Positions 29,053 through 37,400 of a stretch of DNA of 64,000 nt are shown here, piece by piece. Origin of the DNA: Belnapia arida. GTDB lineage: Bacteria; Pseudomonadota; Alphaproteobacteria; Acetobacterales; Acetobacteraceae. Position 1 is the first letter of the stretch, and every line of letters starts with the position of its first letter. The stretch spans positions 186,001 through 250,000 of the forward strand of contig NZ_JAETWB010000005.1 of the NCBI RefSeq assembly GCF_016773205.1, read 5' to 3'. Under the pieces are notes generated by a model, which made no database searches, was not told the DNA's origin, and saw only the letters and a program-made list of their open reading frames with translations. A program made the position numbers and the translations under genes.

Positions 29053-29858
29053 GGGCGCGGATCGCGGTGCTGGCGCTGCTCGGCGCGCTGGTGCTGATGC
29101 CTTATCTCTGGATGGTGGCGGCGAGCGTGAAGCCCGTCAGCGAGATCTTCCGCGCCTCGCTCTCGATCTGGCCGGAGCAATTCGCGGCCGCCGAGAATTA
29201 CGGCAAGGTGCTGACCCGCGTGCCGGTGCTGCATTACATCTGGAACGGCATCGTCGTCTGCGGCGGCATCCTCCTCTTCCAGCTGCTCTTCGCGGTGCCG
29301 GCGGGCTATGCGCTGGCCAAGCTGCGCTTCCCCGGGCGGGGAATCGCCTTCGGCGCGGTAATGCTCGGGCTGCTGGTGCCGCCGCATGTGCCGGCGCTGC
29401 CGCTCTATGTGGCTGCGAGCGGGCTCGGACTGCTCGACAGCTACACCGCGCTGATCGCACCCTTCACCATCTCGGCCTTCGCCATCTTCCTGTTCCGGCA
29501 GTTCTTCAGCGCGCTGCCGGACGACCTGCTGCATGCGGCGCGGCTGGACGGGATGGGGGAGTGGTCGATCGTCTGGCGCGTGGTGCTGCCGAATGCCTGG
29601 CCGGCGGCGACGGCCTTCGCCATCTTCTCCGTCGTCAGCCATTGGAACGACCTGTTCTGGCCGCTGATCGTCGTGCAGGGGCATGAGCATGCGACGCCGG
29701 CGCTCGGCGTCCTCTACTTCCGCTCCGAGGAGGCGGGAGACGATTTCGGCGCGATGATGGCGGCGGCGGTGCTGATGACGCTGCCCCTCGTGCTCGCCTT
29801 CCTGCTGGCGCAACGCCGCTTCGTGGAAGGCATCGCCACCACCGGACTCAAAGGCTGA
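29049..29858 (+). CDS. CUT1-family ABC permease, UgpE/MalG-like
   Basis: A 269-residue permease. MPYLWMVAASVKPVSEIF near the N-terminus, the NGIVVCGGILLFQLLFAVPAGYALAKL region and the EAA loop LPDDLLHAARLDGMGEWSI are characteristic of the MalG/UgpE subunit. ATG 29049 overlaps the UgpA-like stop by four bases. The frame extends open upstream but that part is antisense-quality shadow of the first permease. It partners with the 28171-29052 product to form the translocation pore. Confidence 0.9.
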   Translation: MRARIAVLALLGALVLMPYLWMVAASVKPVSEIFRASLSIWPEQFAAAENYGKVLTRVPVLHYIWNGIVVCGGILLFQLLFAVPAGYALAKLRFPGRGIAFGAVMLGLLVPPHVPALPLYVAASGLGLLDSYTALIAPFTISAFAIFLFRQFFSALPDDLLHAARLDGMGEWSIVWRVVLPNAWPAATAFAIFSVVSHWNDLFWPLIVVQGHEHATPALGVLYFRSEEAGDDFGAMMAAAVLMTLPLVLAFLLAQRRFVEGIATTGLKG

Positions 29859-29873
29859 CAGAAGGAGACGATC

Positions 29874-31154
29874 ATGGCCCTGATTACCCGCCGCGCGACG
29901 CTCGCGCTCGGCACCATGGCGCTTGCCGCGCCGCGCATCGGCCGGGCGCAGGCGCCGGTCTCCATCACCGTGCATTACGCGCAGCCCTTCATCTACAAGG
30001 AGAGCTACGACGCGATTGCGGCGGCTTTCGCCAAGCGCGAGCCGAACATCCAGGTCGAGTTCGTCACCACGCCCAACTACGAGGAGGGCATGCAGCTCAT
30101 CCTGCGGCAGCAGGCGGCGGGGCGGATGCCAGACCTCACCTACCAGGGCTTCAACCGGCTGCGGCTCTTCGCCGAGCGCGGCATCGCCCAGGACCTGATG
30201 CCGATGCTGACGGCCGAGGGTGACCCGGCGGCGCTGGGCTATGCGCCGAACCTGCTGGCGCTCAGCCATTTCGGCGGGTTCCAGGCGGGGCTGGCCTTCG
30301 CCGCCTCCAACCCTGTGTGTTTTTACAATGCGGACCTGGTGCGGCGCGCGGGCGGCGACCCGGACCGGATGCCGACGGACTGGGACGGGCATATCGCGCT
30401 TTCCCGCCGCATCGAGGCGCTCGGCGACGGGACGGAGGGCATGTTTTATCGCTGGATGGGCGATGACTGGATGTTCTCCGCCCTGCTCTTCGGCCATGGC
30501 GGGCGGATGCTGACGGAGGACGAGCGCGACATCGGCTTCGCCGGGCGCGAGGGGCTGGAGAGCCTCCGGCTGATCGACCGCATGGTGAAGGAGGGCGGCA
30601 TGCCCAACCTCACCACCGATGCGGCGCAGCAGGCCTTCGCCGCAGGCAAGCTCGGCATGATGTACTGGACGACGGCGGTGCTGCGCGGCGCCATCCAGCA
30701 GGTCGGCCGGAATTTCGAGCTGCGCACGGGGCCGATGCCCATCATCGATGCCGAGAAGGGGCGGCTGCCGACCGGCGGCGCGGCGGGCATGCTGACGGCG
30801 AAGGACCCGGCGAAGCGTGAGGCGGCGTGGAGATTCCTCCGCTTCTCGACCAGCCCCGAGGGCACGGCGCTGATGGCGCGGAACACCGGCTACATCCCGA
30901 TGAACCAGATCGCCATCGACGATCCGCGCTGGCTCGGCGAGTTCTACCGCGACAATCCGCTCTACACGACGGCGGTGAAGCAGGTGCCGATCTCGATCCC
31001 GTGGTATGCCTTCCCCGGTGCCAACAGCGTGCGGGTGACGCAGGTGATCGTCGATAACACGGCGCGCATCGTCGAGCAGCGGGCGACGCCGGAGCAGGTG
31101 CTGCCCGAGATGGCGGCCGAGGTGCGCCGGCTGCTGCCACGGCGGGGAACCTGA
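29874..31154 (+). CDS. family-1 ABC substrate-binding protein, UgpB-like
   Basis: A 426-residue periplasmic binding protein with an N-terminal Tat- or Sec-type signal (ITRRATLALGTMALAAPRIG-RAQA). ISITVHYAQPF, GRMPDLTYQGFNRLR and ARNTGYIPMNQIA resemble the UgpB/extracellular family 1 group, where the NTGY(L/I)P segment is conserved. AGAAGGAGACG precedes the ATG. It overlaps the phosphoesterase gene by one base (TGATG). Ligand prediction as sn-glycerol-3-phosphate or glycerophosphodiesters rests on the neighbours, not on binding residues I could verify. Confidence 0.88.
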   Translation: MALITRRATLALGTMALAAPRIGRAQAPVSITVHYAQPFIYKESYDAIAAAFAKREPNIQVEFVTTPNYEEGMQLILRQQAAGRMPDLTYQGFNRLRLFAERGIAQDLMPMLTAEGDPAALGYAPNLLALSHFGGFQAGLAFAASNPVCFYNADLVRRAGGDPDRMPTDWDGHIALSRRIEALGDGTEGMFYRWMGDDWMFSALLFGHGGRMLTEDERDIGFAGREGLESLRLIDRMVKEGGMPNLTTDAAQQAFAAGKLGMMYWTTAVLRGAIQQVGRNFELRTGPMPIIDAEKGRLPTGGAAGMLTAKDPAKREAAWRFLRFSTSPEGTALMARNTGYIPMNQIAIDDPRWLGEFYRDNPLYTTAVKQVPISIPWYAFPGANSVRVTQVIVDNTARIVEQRATPEQVLPEMAAEVRRLLPRRGT

Positions 31155-31963
31155 TGTTCACCATCCTGCAGATCTCGGACGCGCATCTCTCGCCGCGGAA
31201 CGGGCTGTTCCGCACGAACCTGGCGCGGCTGCGGGACTGGGCGGAGGCAGAGAGGCCCGACCTGCTGATCGCCAGCGGCGACCTGTCGCTGGATGGGGCG
31301 GACCGGGAGGAGGACCTGGCGCTCGCGGTGGAAACGCTGCGAGGCTTCGGGGTACCGCTGCTCGCCATCCCGGGCAACCATGATGTCGGCAGCCATGCCC
31401 GCACCATGCCGGCGCAGCCGGTGGATGCGGCGCGGCTCGACCGGTTCCGGCACGTGGTGGGGCCGGACTGGTGGATGCGGGATGTGCCCAGCTGGCGGAT
31501 CATCGGCCTCGATACCGAGATCATGGGCACCGGCCTCGAGGCGGAGGCGGCGCAGGCCGGCTTCATCGCCGAGGCGGCGGCGACGGAGCGGCGGTTAGCA
31601 CTCTTTCTGCACAAGCCGGTCTTCATCACCAAACCCAGCGATCCGACCTTCGACTACTGGTCGGTGCCGCCGCAGGCGCGGGCGGCGCTGGCGCCGGTGC
31701 TGGGACATCCCGGGCTGCGGCTGGTGGCCTCGGGGCACCTGCACCTGCATCACGGCTTCCAGCGAGGCGCGGTGCGCTATGCCTGGGCGCCGCCGGCCTC
31801 CTTCGTCGTCGATCTGCCGCAGGACGGGCTGCCGGGCGAGCGCCGCACCGGGGCGCTGCTACACCGGCTGCTGGAGGACGAGGTGGAAACCAGCCTCGTC
31901 TCGCCCGAGGGGATGGAGCTGCCCTGGCTCTCGGCGATCCGGGCGGAGACCTATCCGGGCTGA
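31154..31963 (+). CDS. calcineurin-like phosphoesterase, GpdQ/cyclic-nucleotide PDE type
   Basis: A 269-residue binuclear metallophosphoesterase without a signal peptide. The five metallophosphatase blocks are visible: QISDAHLSP (D-x-H), ASGDLSLDG, IPGNHDVGSH, HKPVF and ASGHLHLHHG. The size and GNHD/GHxH spacing fit class III phosphodiesterases such as GpdQ, which cleaves glycerophosphodiesters. Coupled to a Ugp-like importer it would release glycerol-3-phosphate from imported diesters. Cyclic-nucleotide phosphodiesterase is the alternative. It converges on the HD-oxygenase gene with a 13-bp overlap. Confidence 0.85.
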   Translation: MFTILQISDAHLSPRNGLFRTNLARLRDWAEAERPDLLIASGDLSLDGADREEDLALAVETLRGFGVPLLAIPGNHDVGSHARTMPAQPVDAARLDRFRHVVGPDWWMRDVPSWRIIGLDTEIMGTGLEAEAAQAGFIAEAAATERRLALFLHKPVFITKPSDPTFDYWSVPPQARAALAPVLGHPGLRLVASGHLHLHHGFQRGAVRYAWAPPASFVVDLPQDGLPGERRTGALLHRLLEDEVETSLVSPEGMELPWLSAIRAETYPG

Positions 31964-32508
31964 CGGATGCAGGCGGCGACATAGGGCATGAAGTGGGTGA
32001 CGGGGGGCGTCTCCAGCCCCTTCACCTTGGCCTGCTCGTCGAAGCGGCGAAGCTGGACCGCCGCCTCGGCCTCCGGGATGGCGCGGAAGGCGGCGACTTC
32101 CCCGGCCGACATCGGGCCACCTTGCAGCTCCAGGCTGCGGATGGAATCCGGGGCGAGCTTGCCGAAATAGTCGCTCTCCGTCGCGCAGAGATAACGCTTG
32201 GCGGCGACGTGGAGACGGACGGGCTCCGTCACCTCCGGCCCGAACCAGCGGGTGAGGAAGGCGTAGCCCACCGCCTCATGCTGGTCGTCGATGCCCGTCT
32301 CGGCGGGGTTCTCGCCGAGGTCGTGGACCAGGTGGCCGATGTCGTGCATCAGCGCGGCGGCGATGAGGGCGGGCGGGCAGCCCTGCCGCTTCGCCAGCCA
32401 GGCGGATTGCAGCGCGTGCTGGCGCTGGTTGATCTCGGCGAGGCCGTACTGTCCGTCGGCCTTGAGCGTGAGCAGGCCCTCGATCCGGGCGAGGCGTGGG
32501 TCGATCAT
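31951..32508 (-). CDS. phosphonate degradation-associated HD-domain oxygenase (PhnZ-like)
   Basis: A 185-residue HD-domain protein matching the phosphonate-catabolism HD family related to PhnZ, a mixed-valence di-iron oxygenase that cleaves C-P bonds of hydroxylated aminophosphonates. Visible family features are the substrate-side LAEINQRQHALQSAWLA, the HD motif LMHDIGHLVHDLGENPAE, the downstream HVAAKRYLCAT, and SIRSLELQGGPMSAGE. The start at ATG 32508 gives the usual length. No PhnY-type alpha-ketoglutarate hydroxylase lies in the window, so its activating partner is missing here. The Ugp-like and phoX neighbours support a phosphorus-acquisition role. Confidence 0.85.
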   Translation of the reverse strand: MIDPRLARIEGLLTLKADGQYGLAEINQRQHALQSAWLAKRQGCPPALIAAALMHDIGHLVHDLGENPAETGIDDQHEAVGYAFLTRWFGPEVTEPVRLHVAAKRYLCATESDYFGKLAPDSIRSLELQGGPMSAGEVAAFRAIPEAEAAVQLRRFDEQAKVKGLETPPVTHFMPYVAACIRQPG

Positions 32509-32637
32509 GCGGGTACCCTGCGGTCTGCGATCGGGCCGGAGATTATGGCGGGCCCGCCCAGGCCGTACACGGGCGGGGCGGCGCCCAGGCTGATGTTTCA
32601 TCGCATCGTCGCAATCGCCCGGCCGCAACCGGCGTGG

Positions 32638-32691
32638 TTGACACCATCGGCGCGGGGATTACCGTCCGTCAGTCCATCACACGCAAGGAGG
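32638..32691 (+). promoter_or_regulatory. promoter and strong RBS of the cupin gene
   Basis: TTGACA at 32638-32643 is followed after 16 bp by TACCGT (32660-32665, weak -10), then a strong AAGGAGG at 32685-32691, eight bases before the ATG at 32699. The rest of the 190-bp divergent gap to the HD-oxygenase start holds a GATGTTTCATC palindrome near 32592 but nothing I can assign. Confidence 0.4.
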
Positions 32692-32698
32692 CCAGGCC

Positions 32699-33214
32699 AT
32701 GGCCCTGACGCTCGAGCAATTCGCCGCCGACTGCCATGACGCCCTCAAGTCCCACCCCGGCACCGAGGGGCGGGTCGCGGTCTGCGAGCTGGTGCAGAAG
32801 GCCTTGCAGGACCGCGAATTCGTCGCCTCGATCCTGCCCGAGGGCACGCCGGAGCGGAAGGTCATCTATGAGGACGCGGAGCTCGGCTTCGCCATCCTCG
32901 CCCATGCCTATGTCGGGGCGAAGAGCAGCACGCCGCATGACCACGGCCCCTCCTGGGCGATCTACGGCCAGGCCGAGGGCGAGACGATCATGACCGACTA
33001 CGAATGCCTCGCCCGCCCGACCGAGAGCACCCCTGGCAAGGCGAAGCCGGTGCGCGACTACTCGCTGCAGCCAGGCGATGCCTATCTCTACGAGCCGGGC
33101 GAGCTTCACGCCCCCCGCCGCGACGGCCCGACCCGGCTGCTGCGGATCGAGGGCATGAACATGGACCGCGTGAAGCGCCTGCCCTATGTGGCGGTGACCG
33201 AAGCGGCGGCCTGA
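32699..33214 (+). CDS. cupin-fold protein, cysteine-dioxygenase-like
   Basis: A 171-residue double-stranded beta-helix protein. TPHDHGPSWAIYGQAEGET carries the HxH metal ligands of cupin motif 1, and GDAYLYEPGELHAPRRDGP supplies the motif 2 histidine. This pattern is shared by cysteine dioxygenase-like and other predicted mononuclear iron enzymes. The specific substrate is unknown; a thiol dioxygenase role would fit the sulfur genes downstream, but that is only suggestive. It is monocistronic-looking, with a 75-bp gap before the molybdenum-enzyme pair. Confidence 0.75.
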   Translation: MALTLEQFAADCHDALKSHPGTEGRVAVCELVQKALQDREFVASILPEGTPERKVIYEDAELGFAILAHAYVGAKSSTPHDHGPSWAIYGQAEGETIMTDYECLARPTESTPGKAKPVRDYSLQPGDAYLYEPGELHAPRRDGPTRLLRIEGMNMDRVKRLPYVAVTEAAA

Positions 33215-33289
33215 CCGTCCCGTTGCAACATCCTGGCCCCGCGCCACCTCCCCCGCTAGGCTGATCGGCGAAAGCTGGGGGAGGGCGGG

Positions 33290-33754
33290 ATGGCCAGGCT
33301 CAACATCAACGGGCGTGTCGTCGATATCGCGGTCGAGGACGATACGCCTCTCCTCTGGGCGATCCGCGAGCAGGTGGGGCTGACCGGCACCAAATACGGC
33401 TGCGGTGTCGCCCAATGCGGCGCCTGCACCGTGCATGTGGACGGCGTCGCCACCCGCTCCTGCTCGACGCCCGTCTCGGCCCTCGACGAGAACCAGAAGA
33501 TCGTCACCATCGAGGGGCTCTCGCCCGATGGCAGCCACCCCCTGCAGCGGGCCTGGGTGGCACTCGACGTGCCGCAATGCGGCTACTGCCAGTCGGGGAT
33601 GATCATGGCGGCCGCAGCCCTGCTCGCCGCCAACCCGAAGCCGAGCGATGCCGATATCCGCGGCGAGATCACCAATATCTGCCGCTGCGGCACCTATAAC
33701 CGCGTCCAGGCCGCCATCAAGCAGGCGGCCGGCGGCAACCAGGCCAATGGCTGA
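33290..33754 (+). CDS. (2Fe-2S)-binding subunit of a molybdenum hydroxylase, IorA-like
   Basis: A 154-residue small subunit of the xanthine-dehydrogenase family. The plant-type ferredoxin cluster is in [18 protein letters not shown] with a following RSCSTP, and the second [2Fe-2S] domain has [12 protein letters not shown] and [11 protein letters not shown]. It lacks a signal peptide, so it is exported, if at all, together with the Tat-signal large subunit. The stop precedes the large-subunit ATG by 10 bp. It channels electrons from Mo to an external acceptor, possibly the c-type cytochrome encoded directly downstream. Confidence 0.92.
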   Translation: MARLNINGRVVDIAVEDDTPLLWAIREQVGLTGTKYGCGVAQCGACTVHVDGVATRSCSTPVSALDENQKIVTIEGLSPDGSHPLQRAWVALDVPQCGYCQSGMIMAAAALLAANPKPSDADIRGEITNICRCGTYNRVQAAIKQAAGGNQANG

Positions 33755-33764
33755 GGGGGCGGGG

Positions 33765-35945
33765 ATGAACCAGATCGCAAGCCTGAATCGGCGCGGCTTC
33801 CTCCAGGTCTCGGCGGCGCTCGGGGCCTTCACCCTCGGCATTCGCGTGCCGGAGGCGGTCGCCCAGGGGGCAGCGCAAGGCGCCGCCTCGCCCGAGGTCA
33901 ATGCCTGGGTGGTGGTGAAGCCGGATGACAGCATCATCATCCGCATCGCCCGCTCGGAGATGGGCCAGGGCACGCTCACCGGCCTCGCCCAGCTCGTGGC
34001 CGAGGAGCTGAATGCCGACTGGTCCAAGGTTTCCACGGAATACCCGACTCCGGGGCAGAACCTGGCGCGCAACCGCGCCTGGGGGAACATGTCCACGGGT
34101 GGCAGCCGCGGCATTCGCGAGAGCCACGACGTTGTGCGGAAGGGCGGTGCGGCGGCACGGATGATGCTGGTGGAGGCCGCGGCCCGCGGCTGGGGCGTGC
34201 CTGTCTCCGAGTGCCGGGCGGCGAACAGCACCATCACCCACCAGCCCTCCGGCCGGACCACCACCTATGGCAAGGTCGCCGAGGCGGCGGCGCGGCTGAC
34301 GCCGCCGACCGACATGCCGCTGCGCGACCCGAAGGACTGGACCATCGCCGGCAAGCCGCTGCCGCGGCTGGACACGGTGGACAAGACCAACGGCAAGCAG
34401 ATCTACGGCGCCGACCTGACGCTGCCGGGGATGCTGAATGCGGCCATCCGCGACTGCCCGGTCTTCGGTGGCAAGGTGGCGAGCTTCGATGCGGCCAAGG
34501 TCGCCGGCATGCCGGGGGTGAAGAAGGTGGTGCAGGTGGGCGAGACCGCCGTCGCCGTCATCGCCGATACCTGGTGGCGGGCGAAGACGGCGCTCGATGC
34601 CCTGCCCATCACCTGGGACAACGGGCCGAATGCGCAGGTGTCTTCCGCCAGCATCGCCGAGGTGCTGAAGGCTGGGCTGGAGGCGCCGGAGGCCGCCATC
34701 GGCAACCGCGCGGGCGATGCCAGGGCGGCCATCGCATCGGCCGCGAAGCGGGTGGAGGCGGTCTACGGCTACCCCTTCCAGAACCATGCGACGATGGAGC
34801 CGATGAACGCCACGGCGCTCTGGACGCCGGAGCGGTGCGAGGTCTGGACGCCCACGCAGAATGGCGAGGCGGCGCTGGCCGCGGCCTCGGAGGCGGCAGG
34901 CCTGCCGCCGGCGAAGTGCGAGGTGTACAAGATCCATCTCGGCGGCGGCTTCGGCCGGCGCGGCGCGGTGCATGACTGGGTGCGCCAGGCAGTCGAGATC
35001 GCGAAGCAGATGCCGGGCACGCCAGTGAAGCTGCTCTGGTCGCGCGAGGAGGACATGCTCCACGGGCGCTACCACCCGATCACCCAGTGCAAGCTGACGG
35101 GCGCGCTGGATGCGGCGGGCAACCTGACGGGGCTTGCCATGCGCATCTCCGGCCAGTCGATCGTCGCCGGCATCTTCCCGCAGAACATCCGCGACGGGCG
35201 GGACCCGGTGGTGTTCCAGGGGCTCAGCCCAGGCGGCGAGGAAGGGGCCTTCGGCTACGCCATCCCCAACATCCTGATCGACCATGCGATGCGCAACCCG
35301 CATGTGCCGCCGGGCTTCTGGCGCGGGGTGAACCTCAACCAGAACGCCGTCTATGTGGAATGCTTCATGGACGAGCTGGCGCATGCGGCGGGCCGCGACC
35401 CGCTGGAGTTCCGACGGGCTCTTCTGAAGAACAGTCCGAAGCACCTCGCCGTTCTGAACGCGGTCGCCGAGCGCGGCGGCTGGGGCCAGCCGGCGCCGGA
35501 GGGGCGCGCGCGCGGCCTCGCCCAGATCATGGGCTTCGGCAGCTATGTCGCGGCCTGCGCCGAGGTCTCGGTCAGCCCGGCCGGCGAGCTGACGATCCAC
35601 AAGATCACCGCCGCCACCGATCCGGGTCATGCGGTCAATCCGCAGCAGATCGCGGCGCAGGTGGAAGGGTCCTTCGTCTATGGGCTGAGCGCGGCGCTCC
35701 ATGGCGAGTGCACGGTCGCCGAGGGGCGGATCGAGCAGGAGAATTTCGACACCTATCCGGTCATGCGCATGGCGGAGATGCCGGCGGTGGAGGCGATCCT
35801 GATGCCCTCGGGCGGCTTCTGGGGCGGGGTCGGCGAGCCGACCATCGCCGTCGCGGCGCCGGCGGTGCTGAATGCGATCTTCGCCGCGACCGGCAAGCGG
35901 GTGCGGCAGCTGCCGCTGAAGCATGCGGATCTGCGTCGCGCTTAG
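33765..35945 (+). CDS. molybdopterin-binding large subunit, isoquinoline 1-oxidoreductase beta (IorB)-like
   Basis: A 726-residue Mo hydroxylase of the single-chain IorB/aldehyde-dehydrogenase branch. LNRRGFLQVSAALGAFTLG is a twin-arginine signal, placing the enzyme in the periplasm. ARSEMGQGTLTGLAQLVAEELN, FQNHATMEPMNATALW, LGGGFGRRG, PPGFWRGVNLNQNAVYVECFMDE and the C-terminal GGVGEPTIAVAAPA (with the catalytic Glu) are Mo-cofactor motifs. I chose ATG 33765 over 33747 because GAGGGGGC precedes it. The 3' end overlaps the cytochrome gene by 23 nt. The substrate, an N-heterocycle or aldehyde, is unknown. Confidence 0.92.
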   Translation: MNQIASLNRRGFLQVSAALGAFTLGIRVPEAVAQGAAQGAASPEVNAWVVVKPDDSIIIRIARSEMGQGTLTGLAQLVAEELNADWSKVSTEYPTPGQNLARNRAWGNMSTGGSRGIRESHDVVRKGGAAARMMLVEAAARGWGVPVSECRAANSTITHQPSGRTTTYGKVAEAAARLTPPTDMPLRDPKDWTIAGKPLPRLDTVDKTNGKQIYGADLTLPGMLNAAIRDCPVFGGKVASFDAAKVAGMPGVKKVVQVGETAVAVIADTWWRAKTALDALPITWDNGPNAQVSSASIAEVLKAGLEAPEAAIGNRAGDARAAIASAAKRVEAVYGYPFQNHATMEPMNATALWTPERCEVWTPTQNGEAALAAASEAAGLPPAKCEVYKIHLGGGFGRRGAVHDWVRQAVEIAKQMPGTPVKLLWSREEDMLHGRYHPITQCKLTGALDAAGNLTGLAMRISGQSIVAGIFPQNIRDGRDPVVFQGLSPGGEEGAFGYAIPNILIDHAMRNPHVPPGFWRGVNLNQNAVYVECFMDELAHAAGRDPLEFRRALLKNSPKHLAVLNAVAERGGWGQPAPEGRARGLAQIMGFGSYVAACAEVSVSPAGELTIHKITAATDPGHAVNPQQIAAQVEGSFVYGLSAALHGECTVAEGRIEQENFDTYPVMRMAEMPAVEAILMPSGGFWGGVGEPTIAVAAPAVLNAIFAATGKRVRQLPLKHADLRRA

Positions 35946-36183
35946 CGTGATGGTGGCGCTGCCGGCCGTGGCGGCGCCGCCGCCTGGCGCCTCCTCCTGT
36001 GCCGGCTGCCATGGCGGGGGCGGGATGCCAGTGCTCGCCGGGCAGCCGGCGGAGGCGATCGTCGCGGCGATGCTTGGCTACAAGGCGGGCCAGGGATCGC
36101 CCACGGTGATGGACCGCATCGCCCGCGGCTTCACCGAGGCGGAGATCCGGGCCATCGCCGCCTGGGTCTCGGCGCCGCGGTGA
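35923..36183 (+). CDS. monoheme c-type cytochrome, FccA/SoxE-like
   Basis: An 86-residue periplasmic cytochrome with a Sec signal (MRICVALSVMVALPAVAAP) and one heme site C26AGCH. The downstream pattern LAGQPAEAIVAAMLGYKAGQG and IARGFTEAEIRAIAAWV is that of the small cytochrome subunit of flavocytochrome c sulfide dehydrogenase. It overlaps both neighbours: 23 nt with the Mo hydroxylase and 4 nt with the flavoprotein gene. It is most likely the electron partner of the flavoprotein, and possibly also of the Mo enzyme. Confidence 0.88.
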   Translation: MRICVALSVMVALPAVAAPPPGASSCAGCHGGGGMPVLAGQPAEAIVAAMLGYKAGQGSPTVMDRIARGFTEAEIRAIAAWVSAPR

Positions 36184-37400
36184 GGCGGCGGGCATTGCTC
36201 GGCGCGGCGCTGCTGGCCGCGCCCGCCCTGGCGCAGGCGGCGCCGAAGGTGGTCGTCATCGGCGGCGGCTTCGGCGGCGCGGCGGCGGCGCGGGCGCTGC
36301 ACCGCCTCGGTGTCTCGGTGACGCTGGTGGAGCGGGACGCCACCTACCTCTCCTGCCCCTTCAGCAACGCGGTCATCGCCGGGCTGCGGGAGATGGAGGC
36401 GCAGCGCTTCGGCTATGACGGGCTGCGGCGGGAGGGCATCGCCGTGGTGCATCAAGCGGCGCGGACGGTCGAGGACCGCCGGGTGGTGCTGGCGGATGGC
36501 GACGCCCTCCCCTTCGACCGGCTGGTGATGGCGCCGGGGATCGCGTTGCACCCGGATGCCATCCCCGGCCTCGACACCGAGGCGATGCCGCATGCCTGGC
36601 GCGCCGGGCCGCAGACCCTGCTGCTGCGGCGGCAGCTTGAGGCAATGGAGGATGGCGGGCTAGTGGTGCTCTCGGCGCCTGCCAACCCCTATCGCTGCCC
36701 GCCCGGCCCCTATGAGCGGGCGAGCCTCATCGCGCACTACCTCAAGACCCATAAGCCGCGCTCCAAGCTGATCCTGCTCGACGCCAAGGATGCCTTCTCC
36801 AAGCAGAAGCTCTTCGAGGAGGCCTGGGCGGCGCTCTATCCCGGCCTGCTGGAATGGGTGCCGCTCTCCTCGGGCGGCAAGGTGGTGGAGGTGGATGCGG
36901 CGGCGCGGGTGGTGCGGACCGAGTTCGGCGAGCATCAGGCGGCGGTGGCCAATATCATCCCGCCGCAATCGGCCGGGCGGATCGCCCAGGCGGCGGGGCT
37001 CACCGACCGCAGCGGGTGGTGCGCGGTCGATCCGGTCAGCTTCGAGTCCCGGCAGCGGCCGGGCATCCACCTGATCGGCGATGCAATCATCGCCGGCGCC
37101 ATGCCGAAATCCGCCTTCGCTGCCCATGCCCAGGCGCTGGTCTGCGCCGAGGCGGTGGCGGCGCTGCTGCGGGGCGAGGCCCCTGCCCCACCGAAGCTCA
37201 TCAACACCTGCTACAGCCTGGTGGAGCCGGGCTACGGCATCTCCATCGCGGGCGTCTACCAGCCGAAGGACGGGTTGCTGGCGGATGTGCCGGGGGCGGG
37301 CGGGACCAGTGCGCTCGGCGCTCCGCCAGCGGTGCGGGCGGCGGAGGCGGGGTATGCGGAGGACTGGTTCCACACCGTCACGGCCGATGCCTTCGGCTAG
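36180..37400 (+). CDS. fccB: flavocytochrome c sulfide dehydrogenase flavoprotein (FccB/SoxF)
   Basis: A 406-residue exported FAD protein. It begins with a signal peptide (RRRALLGAALLAAPALAQAAP), then KVVVIGGGFGGAAAARALHRLG as the FAD fold. CPFSNAVIAG and NTCYSLV hold the redox cysteine pair typical of FccB, and HLIGDAIIAGAMPKSAFAAHAQA is the second FAD motif. With the cytochrome encoded just upstream it oxidises sulfide to sulfur or polysulfide, passing electrons to cytochrome c. GTG start at 36180 overlaps the upstream stop (GTGA). It overlaps soxX by 14 nt. Confidence 0.92.
   Translation: MRRRALLGAALLAAPALAQAAPKVVVIGGGFGGAAAARALHRLGVSVTLVERDATYLSCPFSNAVIAGLREMEAQRFGYDGLRREGIAVVHQAARTVEDRRVVLADGDALPFDRLVMAPGIALHPDAIPGLDTEAMPHAWRAGPQTLLLRRQLEAMEDGGLVVLSAPANPYRCPPGPYERASLIAHYLKTHKPRSKLILLDAKDAFSKQKLFEEAWAALYPGLLEWVPLSSGGKVVEVDAAARVVRTEFGEHQAAVANIIPPQSAGRIAQAAGLTDRSGWCAVDPVSFESRQRPGIHLIGDAIIAGAMPKSAFAAHAQALVCAEAVAALLRGEAPAPPKLINTCYSLVEPGYGISIAGVYQPKDGLLADVPGAGGTSALGAPPAVRAAEAGYAEDWFHTVTADAFG

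Noticed and set aside
32581-32625. Possible Pho box before the cupin gene
   Set aside because: CTGATGT and TTTCATC-like words are present but do not fit the CTGTCAT half-site well, so I did not call it.
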